From Pseudorasbora parva (lineage: Eukaryota > Chordata > Actinopteri > Cypriniformes > Gobionidae), in the NCBI RefSeq assembly GCF_024679245.1, contig NC_090173.1, forward strand, positions 56,635,211 to 56,699,210: 64,000 nucleotides of DNA, read 5' to 3'. Position numbers and translations under genes: made by a program. The notes under the pieces were generated by a model. The model was not told where the DNA came from. It searched no databases and saw only the letters and a list, made by a program, of their open reading frames with translations. Of this stretch, positions 18,810 to 28,175 are shown in pieces. Each line of letters starts with the position of its first letter. The stretch's first letter is position 1.

Positions 18810-19856
18810 TCAGGGGGCGAGCACCCTAGCGCCTGGCGTCACCGGGAGGTGCAGACTATAATACCTCACGAAGGTATGCGGTGTGGCCCACCCAGCCGCC
18901 TCGCAAATCTCTTGCAGAGAAGCTCCGGAAAGGAGGGCTACCGAGGAGGCCATGCCCCTGGTAGAATGAGCCCTCACGGCTATAGGTGAAGGCAAGTTGC
19001 GCACCTGATAGGCCGTTGCTATTGCCTGGACAATCCAGTTACTAATTGTCTGTTTCGCTGCAGGCAGCCCCTTCCTAGGTGGACCAAAGCACACTAACAA
19101 CTGGTCTGACTTCCTCCACTGGGCAGACCTCTCCAAATAAATCCTCAATGCCCGCACCGGGCAGAGGAGGTGAAGCCTGCCCTCATCTGCCGTCACATGA
19201 GGCGGGGGATGAAAAGCCTGGAGAACCACCGACCGTACCGCATTAGACGGTACCTTGGGGACGTATCCCGGGGTCGGCCGCAAGATAGCTTTCACGTTGC
19301 CTGGGGCAAACTCCAAGCAATTGGGTGTTACTGCCAATGCCTGAAGGTCCCCCACCCTCCTCAGAGAGGTGATGGCTAAGAGAAAAGCTACCTTAAGCGT
19401 GAGGTTCTTGGCCTCAGCCAACTCCAGCGGTTCGAAGGGGGCCTCAACCAACCCTTCGAGAACCACTGCCAGATCCCACGCAGGGATCCTAGAACGAGCC
19501 ACAGGTCTCATCCTCCGCGCTCCTCGGAGGAACCGTACAACCAGATGGTGCCTCCCCAGAGGTCCTTCACCTAATGGTGCGTGGAAAGCTCCTATCGCTG
19601 CCACATACACCTTAAGTGTGGACGGGGTAAGCCCGGCGGAAAACCGATCTTGCAGAAACTCCAGTACTGAAGCCACAGCGCAGTTCACTGGGTCTACTTC
19701 ACGGTCTCTACACCATATGGAGAACACTCTCCACTTCAAGTTGTACAGCTTCCTGGTGGAAGGAGCCCTGGAGCTGAGTATAGTCTCCACGACACCTGCT
19801 GAAAGCCCTTCCTCTATGAGCTCTGCCCCCTCAGGGGCCAAGCCCACAGGTTCCAT
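18810..19856 (-). CDS. DIRS 1 tyrosine recombinase
   Basis: ATG at 19856 starts a 348-aa protein that would integrate the circular DNA without target duplication. The N-terminal core-binding part shows SRAPSTRKLYNLKWRVFSIW. The catalytic part has the first arginine in ITSLRRVGDLQAL, the HxxR box in AHSTRGMASS, and a tyrosine in TFVRYYSLHLP, in the expected order. The same frame stays open for a further ~1.8 kb upstream, across the whole RT, which is unusual. Overlapping RT and recombinase frames are standard for DIRS. No disabling change was noticed in this ORF. Confidence 0.85.
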   Translation of the reverse strand: MEPVGLAPEGAELIEEGLSAGVVETILSSRAPSTRKLYNLKWRVFSIWCRDREVDPVNCAVASVLEFLQDRFSAGLTPSTLKVYVAAIGAFHAPLGEGPLGRHHLVVRFLRGARRMRPVARSRIPAWDLAVVLEGLVEAPFEPLELAEAKNLTLKVAFLLAITSLRRVGDLQALAVTPNCLEFAPGNVKAILRPTPGYVPKVPSNAVRSVVLQAFHPPPHVTADEGRLHLLCPVRALRIYLERSAQWRKSDQLLVCFGPPRKGLPAAKQTISNWIVQAIATAYQVRNLPSPIAVRAHSTRGMASSVALLSGASLQEICEAAGWATPHTFVRYYSLHLPVTPGARVLAP

Positions 19857-21556
19857 AACTCTGGCTGGGGGTGAAATATCGAGCCCCCCGCCTGAGTCAA
19901 CAGATCCCTCCTCAGAGGAATCTGCCATGGAAGGTCGTCTAGCAGGTCCATAATGTCGGAGAACCATACCCTGGTCGGCCACCGGGGTGCTATCAGAAGC
20001 AGGCGAATGCCTTCCCGGCGAACCCGCTCCAGAACTCCCGGGAGCAGAGCAATCGGGGGAAATGCGTACAGACGCAGCCTCGGCCACGCCTGTGACATGG
20101 CATCCAGGCCCAACGGAGCCGGATGCCTGAGGGAGAACCAAAGTGGACAGTGGGTCGTCTCTCGAGACGCAAACAAATCCACTTCCATTCGGCCGAACCT
20201 CTCGCATATGGCCTCCACCACCTCTGGATGGAGACGCCACTCCCCGGGCCTCAGCCCCTGCCTCGACAGGATGTCTGCTCCCTGGTTCTGGTCCCCCGGG
20301 ATATAAACTGCCCTGAGAGAAGACAGTTTCCCGTGGGACCACAGGAGGACTTGATGCGCCAGTCTGTACAGAGAGCGCGATCTCAGACCCCCCTGATGAT
20401 TTAGATACGATACCACGGCAGTGTTGTCGGATCGTATCAGGACATGGTGGCCGCGAAGGTCCTCGAGAAAACTCCTCAGAGCTTTCCAGACAGCCAGCAT
20501 CTCTAGGCAGTTGATGTGCCATGAAGCATGCTGGGCTGTCCAAGGACCTCTCGCCCCTCGGCCTTCCATGACCGCGCCCCAACCAGTAAGGGATGCATCT
20601 GTTGAAACGGTTTTCCGGCAACACGATGCTCCCAGTACTAGCCCCAGGGACAGAAACCAAGGTTTCTTCCATATAACCAGGGAACGAATGCATTTGCGCG
20701 TTACCCTGATCATACGAAAGGGATTCCCCTTCGGAGAAAACCCCTTGGTTCTCAGCCACCACTGTAGCGGTCTCATGTGGAGCAGGCCGAGTGGAATCAC
20801 ACTGGACGCTGCTGCCATGAGACCCACCAGTCTCTGGAACTGTTTGACAGTGATGCTGTGGCCCAACCTTATACTTGAGACCTCCGCCCGTATGGTCTCG
20901 ATACGTGCGGGTGACATGTGTGCCCGCATCGTTACCGAGTCCCACACTATTCCCAGGAACGTAATTCTCTGGGAGGGCGTCAACGTGCTCTTTTTCGTGT
21001 TGAGTCTCAACCCCAAACACCTCATGTGTGCTAGAACAGCATCTCGATGCTGAACTGCCATATCGTACGACCTGGCCATGATCAACCAGTCGTCGATATA
21101 ATTCAGTACCCAGATGCCCTGGAGTCTTAGCGGAGCCAGGGCTGCATCCATGCACTTCGTGAAGGTGCGAGGTGACAAGGCTAGGCCAAAGGGAAGGACC
21201 CGATATTGGAACGCTTCGCCCCCGAAAGCGAACCTCAGGAACTTCCTGTGACTGGGAAGGATGGAAATATGGAAGTAAGCGTCCTTTAGATCTATCGTGA
21301 CGAACCAGTCCTCGAACTGGATCTGACTCACGATAACAGGAATGGTTAGCATCCTGAACCTGTATCTCCTCAGAGACCGATTCAGAAGCCTGAGATCTAA
21401 TATTGGACGCAACCCCCCATCCTTCTTGGGGACTATGAAGTACCGGCTGTAGAACCCGACCTCCCTTTCTGGCGGGGGGACCCTTACTATCGCCCCTTTT
21501 TCCAGCAGAGAGCGTACTTCCTGCCCCATTACCCCCACCTGCTCGGGACCGACCAC
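19814..21556 (-). CDS. DIRS 1 reverse transcriptase / RNase H
   Basis: The frame shows RYFIVPKKDGGLRPILDLR, then VTIDLKDAYFHISI (first RT aspartate), then LPFGLALSPRTFTKCMDAAL and the catalytic box YIDDWL. RNase H follows with STDASLTGWGAVMEG, CLEMLAVWKAL, IRSDNTAVVSYLN and a final QGADILSR motif. The frame has no ATG before codon 10. The residues that should precede it (LVPLSEYLGAWSCLPNISVW, about 21590-21700) lie in a different frame, so either a frameshift mutation or programmed shifting near the G run at 21580-21588 joins them. Its 3' end overlaps the recombinase ORF by 43 nt. Length 580 aa is in range for DIRS RT/RH. Confidence 0.8.
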   Translation of the reverse strand: MVGPEQVGVMGQEVRSLLEKGAIVRVPPPEREVGFYSRYFIVPKKDGGLRPILDLRLLNRSLRRYRFRMLTIPVIVSQIQFEDWFVTIDLKDAYFHISILPSHRKFLRFAFGGEAFQYRVLPFGLALSPRTFTKCMDAALAPLRLQGIWVLNYIDDWLIMARSYDMAVQHRDAVLAHMRCLGLRLNTKKSTLTPSQRITFLGIVWDSVTMRAHMSPARIETIRAEVSSIRLGHSITVKQFQRLVGLMAAASSVIPLGLLHMRPLQWWLRTKGFSPKGNPFRMIRVTRKCIRSLVIWKKPWFLSLGLVLGASCCRKTVSTDASLTGWGAVMEGRGARGPWTAQHASWHINCLEMLAVWKALRSFLEDLRGHHVLIRSDNTAVVSYLNHQGGLRSRSLYRLAHQVLLWSHGKLSSLRAVYIPGDQNQGADILSRQGLRPGEWRLHPEVVEAICERFGRMEVDLFASRETTHCPLWFSLRHPAPLGLDAMSQAWPRLRLYAFPPIALLPGVLERVRREGIRLLLIAPRWPTRVWFSDIMDLLDDLPWQIPLRRDLLTQAGGSIFHPQPELWNLWAWPLRGQSS

Positions 21557-21957
21557 TGTCCAGACTATCCCCCCAAATTTCTGGGGGGGGAACTCTGAAC
21601 TGCAGTCTGTATCCCCGTTCTACAGTGCGCAGGGCCCACACAGAGATATTCGGAAGGCATGACCATGCACCGAGATACTCTGATAAGGGGACCAGCCTCT
21701 CGAGGCTGGTCTGGGGTATCAACCGAACCTCTGCCTCGACCCCCTGAAGCGGATAACCGGCAGGGACTAATCGAGGCAGATTTTCGGTGTGTGAACGCAG
21801 TCGCTGCTCTGCCGCAGATTTTATATGTGATTTTATATGATTTTATATTATATTTTATCACCCACCAGCGCGACCAGCCGCACTATATGCCCTCGCCACC
21901 AGCTTCGAAGTCTCTCGGCATGGTTTCGAGGGCAATGCCGAGAGACTTCAATGAGTC

Positions 21958-22785
21958 TCAAAGAGTCTTCAATGAAGCTGCTGTCTCGGGAGAGAGGTGG
22001 CCCGCGAGCGCCTCTTCTACCCTCGGCAGCGCAACATATCCCTTCTCAGACGCTCCCAGCACGTTAGCGAAGTCAAGTGCAGGGGGCGTAGTCAAACGTG
22101 CTGAGAAGGGTTTCTCCCACGCCCTGCACAGCTCACTGTGCAGGTCGGGGAAAAACGGCAGACCCCGGCGTGGAGGCTGGGCTCGACGCTTGAAGAAGCG
22201 CTCGTCCAGCTTGCTTGGCGGCTGGACGTGCACTTCCTCTTGTGGCCAATCTAAGCTCAGCTTGGCCACAGCGCGAGTCAAGACCTCCACGAGCTCCTCC
22301 ATAGCCTGCGAGTGGGGTGGCGACTGCCCCACTGCGCCTGCTTCGGTGCTCATTGTCAACGATCCCTCGGAATCGGACAGCATGAGCACCTGATCCTCCG
22401 CCTCGCGGGAAGAAGCCGCAGCGCGGGCTTCCACACGTAGCGGAAGATCCTCTGAATCGTCAGAGGAAGAGAGAGATGCCTCAACATTCCCTAATCCCGC
22501 TGACAGATCCAGCTGCGAGCCCCACGACCTGCGGCGCCGCTCTGCCTCGGCAACAGCGGGCCCAGAACCGCGAGGCTCGCGAGGCTGACCGGCCTCGTCA
22601 AAGACCGCCAGCCGCGAGCGCAGTACTCTCAGCGGCAGCTTATCACATTCGCCGCAAGCCGCTCTCTCGAGAGCGGCCCGGGCGTGCTGCATGCCGAGAC
22701 ACTGCACACAGAGCTGGTGTGTGTCCGTGCCCGAAATAAAGCGCGGACAGGGAGGCACACACCGTCTAAACTGCTCGCTCGCCAT
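21958..22785 (-). CDS. DIRS 1 gag-like protein, C-terminally shortened
   Basis: ATG at 22785 opens MASEQFRRCVPPCPRF. The protein has a cysteine pattern (CVPPCPRF, then CVQCLG, then CGECDKLPLR) that aligns with the gag-like protein of DIRS 2 (30972-32453), suggesting a zinc-binding N-terminus. A serine/acid-rich middle and PRRGLPFFPDLHSELCRAWE follow. It ends after 275 aa, whereas the DIRS 2 protein has about 493 aa and continues past the shared GYVxxP segment. The missing part and the AT-rich patch at 21825-21862 indicate a deletion or rearrangement between gag and pol. Role: presumed RNA binding or particle formation. Confidence 0.7.
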   Translation of the reverse strand: MASEQFRRCVPPCPRFISGTDTHQLCVQCLGMQHARAALERAACGECDKLPLRVLRSRLAVFDEAGQPREPRGSGPAVAEAERRRRSWGSQLDLSAGLGNVEASLSSSDDSEDLPLRVEARAAASSREAEDQVLMLSDSEGSLTMSTEAGAVGQSPPHSQAMEELVEVLTRAVAKLSLDWPQEEVHVQPPSKLDERFFKRRAQPPRRGLPFFPDLHSELCRAWEKPFSARLTTPPALDFANVLGASEKGYVALPRVEEALAGHLSPETAASLKTL

Positions 22786-22867
22786 ATCTAATGATATAAT
22801 AAGCCCTACGGGACAAACAACACCAAATAGACAGACAGAACACAGAGCGCGACCGCTGAAAGCAGGA

Positions 22868-23049
22868 AGCTGCGTTTGCTTGTGCCGGCGTCCCTTTATA
22901 CCTCCGGGTATGCCGTCACTCGTTACGTCATTACGCAACACCAATCAAGATTGGACTTTTTTGATATGAACTCAGCAGCGTCACGCCGAGGGCGTTCCCC
23001 GATGTGTCATCTACGATGACGCAGTGCGAGTTCCCTCGATAAAGGGAAC
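22868..23049 (-). repeat. DIRS 1 right inverted terminal repeat
   Basis: Inverse partner of 18412-18597. It includes a TATACCTCCGG-type box (inverted TATAAA near 22899) that could serve as the promoter for the minus-strand genes. It ends CGATAAAGGGAAC, which reappears in the internal complementary region. Confidence 0.85.
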
Positions 23050-23555
23050 ATGTCACCCTTTTCACCATTTGTCAGTTTGCAGGTATTACAGTGAAGCATA
23101 GCGAGTTTTTCTTCGTTTGAATAAATCAAGCACTTTCACATTGTCAGATGTTTGAAAATGTATTTCTGCATTTAGATCATCATTGTCCTGAGGTTGCTGT
23201 TGTTCAGACATTGTTGAGGTATTGAATTAGAGTCTAGACATGTTCCACATTGATGTATAATTCTGAAACTGTTGTAGTTGTGTTTTTTTACATTTGCGTA
23301 TTGTCTGTGTTTAAAAGATATCAGCCAAAATCAAATACAACATGTTATGACATTGTATAACCTTAGTCATCCGTGCATGCTAATGTTGAGACTGTGGACA
23401 GATGGTGTGTAATACACACAGAGAGAACAGCACCTTAACAATAAACACTGTAAATATGACTCAGAGTACTGAACCGTCATATTTGGCCTAGTCTATGACT
23501 CATACACACACATCCTATTTATTGCGTTTGGCGGATGCTTTGACACTGCACAAAA
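23050..23555. other. AT-rich spacer, no gene seen
   Basis: About 500 bases between DIRS 1 and the hairpin MITE. Only short chance ORFs; no splice-linked exons or repeat ends recognised. Confidence 0.4.
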
Positions 23556-23599
23556 TGCTCTTCTTGTTTTGTATTTTTGTCTCTTTTCCAGTCCAAAAA

Positions 23600-23900
23600 T
23601 CTAAAAAAAAAAAAATTAAATCAAGTTGCATTTACTAGATAAGTAAAATTACATAAGAATTTTTTCTTGTTTTCTGGAAAATAAAATCAAAATGTACAAA
23701 AAAAATCCTTTTTTTTACGTTTGGGACAGAAACAAGATTTCAGTCAGAAACAAGATTTTTCTTATCCTCTTGGCAGATAATTTTGCTTGTTTTAAGCAAA
23801 AACTAAAAAAAAAAAAAATCCAGAAAACAAGAAAAATAGCATGTCAGTTTACTTATCTAGAAAATGCATCTTGATTTAAGAATTTTTTGTCACTGTAAAT
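23600..23900. mobile_element. Hairpin MITE
   Basis: Imperfect inverted arms: AAATCAAGTTGCATTTACTA (23617) pairs with the inverse of CTAGAAAATGCATCTTGATT (23857), and AACAAGATTT / CTTGTTTT words recur across the middle. Poly-A runs sit at the arm joints. No coding potential. A longer poly-A of ~26 follows at 23913-23938. Confidence 0.65.
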
Positions 23901-24139
23901 TAAATACCATGTAAAAAAAAAAAAAAAAAAAAAAAAAATTCTGCAGGGTATCTTAAGGGATTTGCAGTCTATTCATGGTTTGCTTTTTGCCAGTAAATTT
24001 TTTTCATTGTAAATCCATTTTCACATCCTTGGCATTGCTAACGTCATGCTCAACCAGTTGTGCAACATGAATAAGTGTTATCAGGACACAAAAATTATGA
24101 CTATGTTACAATATCTGTCTAAAATATCTCAATACCAAT

Positions 24140-24830
24140 TAAGGCTGGGTGATAAACTGATAATTATCGCAATATAATTTTTCTTTATAAACCGATAACA
24201 CTTCGATAAATGCATGTGTTTTTCAGACTGGCACACTCTGTATAGTTTACAGTCACAGTGGCTGACAGGCTTGAAGGAGTGGAGCAAGAAAAATGAGCGA
24301 TAGTGAAGAAAATGCAGTGCCCACGACACTCAATTTCAGTAGTTTGGATACATTTTGGCTGTTTGTGATCCGACATAAAAAAGAGTGACGTGCACTAAAA
24401 ACTGTAGATGACTCAAGCCTTTAAAGACAGACAACACCACAAACCTGTTTCATCATTTAAAACACCACCCTTTACAACACAAAGAAGCTAAGAAATGACA
24501 GGCCTAAATGAGTGTTCGTGGATGTGGACCATTACAAGCACCAATGCAATTACCCAGCAAAATATTATATTCCATTGCAAAGGACATGCTTCCCATTAGC
24601 ATTGTTGAAAATTAGGTTTTTAAAAAGCTTATCAGCTTCCTTGACTTTAGATATGAGCTACCAAGCTGAATTTTTTTTTCACAGATAGCGATTACCCAAC
24701 TCTATACGGAGTGCAGGGAGAAGGTAAAGTGGCAGCTTCAAAATGCACAAATCTTCACCTGTACTTCTGATATGTGGCGCATCTGAACCGTACTATTCAG
24801 TTTATAGACATAAGCCCTATTCGTATGGAA
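24140..24830 (+). pseudogene. hAT transposase remnant with BED finger and DMW-like motif
   Basis: The left edge has GGCTGGGTGATAAACTGATA, typical of hAT termini. An ATG at 24293 begins MSDSEENAVPTTLNFSSLDT (approximate reading). A frame near 24410-24480 then gives a BED-like tail ending in an HHLKHH-like run, and near 24750 a frame reads FTCTSDMWR. The last matches the (T)xDMW motif that follows the first catalytic aspartate region of hAT transposases. Several stops and frameshifts break it, and the C-terminal dimerisation domain is not seen. It is a decayed copy distinct from the hAT at 25790-29920. Confidence 0.6.
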
Positions 24831-25789
24831 TTAGTTTTACAAGGTTAGCTGGAGTAATATAATTTTACCACAGGACATCTGTAATATTAATGGGCAAGTC
24901 ACACTGGATATGAAATATCAGTAAAACTAGCAGAAGTGGGAGGGTTAACTCAATTTACGCACCACCCTGTTGTCATGTTGTTGCCTGGGTTTTGTCACAG
25001 TAATCTACTAGAAAAATAGGACCCAAATGCAGAATGACAAAGGGAGTCATATGTATTGAATAAAAGGAAGGTGATGAGTGAAAACAATCCAGACAGTCAA
25101 CAGGGGATGACGGCAGAGATCAGACCCGGGCAATGTTAGGCTGAAGAGCTGAGAGGTGCAGCACCAGACAATTGCAACCCTCGAGATCTGTAATACCGGA
25201 CTGTCTTCCCCATCAGGAAGCAGGCAACACTAACACAAGACACAACAAGAGAGAGCAACAGGATATAGCAAGGCAAAGAAAACCCCAACTAAGCACTACA
25301 ACCACAGAAAGCAAGAATAGAGAAACTACTATACTGGAGATGCTAAAACAAAGAAATTTATTGAAAGAAATAACTGGAACTACAAGCAAAAGCGAAGAGA
25401 GAAAAGCAAACAAAAAAGGAACAAATAAGGCAAAATAACTAGAGCAAAAACAAAACCTGACTAGTGAAAAATCAAGAACTAGAAAAATCTAATAAAGAAG
25501 AAAATTGCAAACCTTATTTGGTAAAATAAACTAGAGTAATGATGACCAACAAGTAGCACAGTAAAGCTAACAAAGAATGCAGGAAAAACACAAACACGGC
25601 AAGCAATGAAGCAACAAGGGAAGGAGAACAATGTAAATGGAGCAGAACACATGAGGATCAAGTTAACACAATCACAATCAATTCTGCATTTTTACTTTCT
25701 CTAGATATAGCAGGCATCAAGCAAACATGGATATGAAAAATGAAAAAAATGTAGTGCCCATCAATATTACAATGTTATCCTAGGTAGAT
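24831..25789. other. Repeat-derived stretch without recognised genes
   Basis: 24960-25200 contains a TTTTGTCACAGTAATCTACT and GACCCAAATGCAG context that recurs near fish LTR retroelement ends. 25210-25680 is A-rich with one open frame of lysine/threonine-rich low complexity (25172-25438) that I do not consider a gene. Confidence 0.35.
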
Positions 25790-26734
25790 TTAATACAACA
25801 TAATTCTGCGGTTCTGGTGAGAACTGGCCAAATGTTTCACAAACTCATCCATGTTGAGGGAGCGTGCCCTCCTTGACTAAACACTGAGTATTGAGTGACT
25901 TAACCTGTCATCAGCCATTGTTGTTCTAAGGTGAGTTTTAAAGCTGAGAAGCTTCTCTCACAAGAAGCAGTGCTGATTGGTGTAACAAGTGAAATCTTTC
26001 AAGTCGAAATAGCTCATGGAAGACCTCTTTCAAAGTCAAGGAGAGTAGACGGTTTGTCACTTCCACTTTTCCTCTCTCCTATTAAAAAGCTGCTTGATTT
26101 GATGAACCTCATGTTTGAAGTCCTCTAAATCTGACTCAAATATCTGAGCAAAGGCAGACAGAGGCTCCTCAATCAAGAATGTTGTACTGTTTGGGTTGAG
26201 AGACCCCTTGCATTATCTCACAATTCTTCTATAAAAACTGCCTCTGCAGTTCAGCTGTGAGACTGTCAAGAAATTGATAAAATACAGCTCTTTGGAAGCT
26301 CTCGGCATCACTTTGGTCACTATTTTTCTGTACTACAGTGCTCATCATCAATGAGTCACACAATCAAATGCTTGTTTTAGGTTGTATTTTACACACTGTA
26401 CACTTATTTTGCAGTGCTCTACAATATATTCAACCTCTTTCCATAGTTTTCCAAACAAACCCTAACTTCTGTAGATCTGTAATGTGTCTGCAAGGGCACC
26501 TACTAGATCCACAGCCCTTGCTAGGTCAAGAAAGCTTGATTGGAGCATGTCAGAAAGACTTTTTTGGCATCACCAAGCAATTTACAGAAGGTAACCAAAA
26601 GCCCAATGAAATGTACATCTATATCCCGTAGCACTTTTAGAACTGCTGGAAGCCTTTCCCTCAGATTATAGGCATAGGAACATAGGAGCCTGATGCAAAG
26701 TTATAAAGCTTCTGCAGGAGAGCAAAAAAGTTAA

Positions 26735-28175
26735 AGGGGGGGTGAAACACTCAGTTTCAGTCAGTGTCATGTCAATCTTGAGTACCTATAGAGTAGCATT
26801 GCATCCTGCATATCTCCGAAAAGTCCTAGTTCCGAGTCTTTCCGAAAAAAGCCGAGCGGGTGGGGGCGTGTCGTGTGAGCGGAGCTAAATAATGACGTGT
26901 GCTCGCTGCTGCTATTGTGTTGAGTCGAGTGCGTCGTAAAGCTGTGTCATCCCTAACAGCGGGAAAAAAACTTTATTCAAAATAAAAATATGGCTTTTAA
27001 TCAGATACAGCCATACATCTATGATCCGGAATCAGACCCAGAGGCTGCAGTTAAACAGGAGCAGCAGCAAAAACGACTAGAGCAGGACGTCTCTATGTGG
27101 TACAAGTTATACACTAACTATATAATATGCTTAGCGGCTTGTGTTATTTACATATTTATACTTGAATTATATCGTCGTATTTTTGTCTTTGAAGGTGTAC
27201 ATGTGGGAAGTGCAGTTGTGCACGTGTGTTTGTGTGTTTACGCGTGGTTTGTGTAGACAGTAAGCGGACTGGTTTTGCACGGCAGGTTAAGTTAGTGTTT
27301 ACATAGAAAGACACGGAATAGTAGCGCATTTGAATGAAGAAGCGTGCTTATTTAGTTCAACATATTTCCCCACTCTTTGTGTATTGTTGTTTGGAGTGCT
27401 TTTACAATACACAAACATAAAGTTACACATATAGTGGCCAGCTAAACAAATGTACACGCACTACACATCGCATGCTCCATTGATCAATTAACTACACGTG
27501 ATCATGTTTGGGCTACTCGATGAGCATAGGCAAAAACACAGACATTTGAAGCAGTCTCACTCACCGCCTGCGGTTCTAACGTTGGGACTGCTCCATCATT
27601 CAGCATTAGGCGATCGGGAAAATCCGGCGTCGAGCTGGGCCTTGTTTATGAAACAGTCGGCACCGAAATGCAGCGAACAGATATAAACATTTGCGCAACT
27701 CAGTTGCTGATCCGGAAAAGCAAATTACATCCACTGTTGCCTTAACGCGGGGTTTTTGGGGAATCTGTGCAGGACTGTCTTGGTCTGGCAACCAACAACG
27801 CACTTTTTTGGTGACATTGTTATGTGCACATCACCTGTCCAGCATCCTACAAGCCAGCGCTTTGATGGGCGTAGCCTGTTGCTTTCGCTCTCTCCCTCTC
27901 TCTCTCTCTCTTCTCTCTCTCTCACGCGCTTCCGGTAGAATTGTCCGTAAGGCCCATACAAGGAAATTCCTCCCCCATTAACGTCAAAGGGGACGCATGA
28001 TCGCAAAAAACTTGCCGAAACTTATGACTAACCGGAAGTAGTATTTTTGACAAAGAAATACTCCCATCAAATGTCCACCTTAACTTTTGAAACTTTGTCT
28101 ATGTTTAGTATGGGATTCCAAGTCTTTAACAGTGTAAAAAGATCAGTATGCATGAAACAGCATTTCACCCCCCCT
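26735..28175 (+). mobile_element. TTAA-flanked DNA transposon (piggyBac/Kolobok-type target)
   Basis: TTAA sits at both borders (26731-26734 and 28176-28179) and the ends are inverted: AGGGGGGGTGAAA at left and its inverse at right. The right end also holds a TTTCATGCATACTGATC word. TTAA duplication is used by piggyBac and Kolobok elements. At 1441 bp with no transposase ORF it is non-autonomous. It is inserted in the hAT pseudogene. A CT-rich microsatellite lies at 27889-27922. Confidence 0.75.
26990..27256 (+). pseudogene. Split exons of a cysteine-rich P2X7-C-terminus-like module
   Basis: ATG 26990 opens MAFNQIQPYIYDPESDPEAA followed by a Q/R/K-rich helix. Read without splicing it runs into a hydrophobic stretch and stops. 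If a GT at 27100 is a donor and the AG at 27193-27194 an acceptor, the joined frame gives DVSMWCTCGKCSCA. The WCxCGxC start is familiar from the cysteine-rich domain found in fish proteins annotated as P2X7-like, many of them repeat-associated. The downstream part of the module is missing within the element. The intron reading is inference from splice-site consensus; the alternative is an ORF by chance. Confidence 0.5.

Larger units (their letters stand above)
18390..23049 (-). mobile_element. DIRS-type tyrosine-recombinase retrotransposon 1
   Basis: The interior encodes gag-like, RT/RNase H and tyrosine recombinase proteins on the minus strand and no integrase. The ends are inverted repeats (about 18412-18597 and 22868-23049). 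An internal complementary region at 18640-18760 contains sequences matching both outer ends joined together. This split structure and an AAC/GTT trinucleotide at the border are diagnostic for DIRS elements, which replicate through a circular intermediate. The gag ORF is shortened, so this copy is probably defective. Confidence 0.85.

Noticed and set aside
25172..25438. 88-aa lysine/threonine-rich ORF
   Set aside because: Low-complexity A-rich sequence with no start context, splice signals or homology that I recognise.
27725..28006. Open frames in both directions around the CT-rich run in the TTAA element
   Set aside because: They arise from low-complexity CTCTCT sequence and have no domain or splice support.
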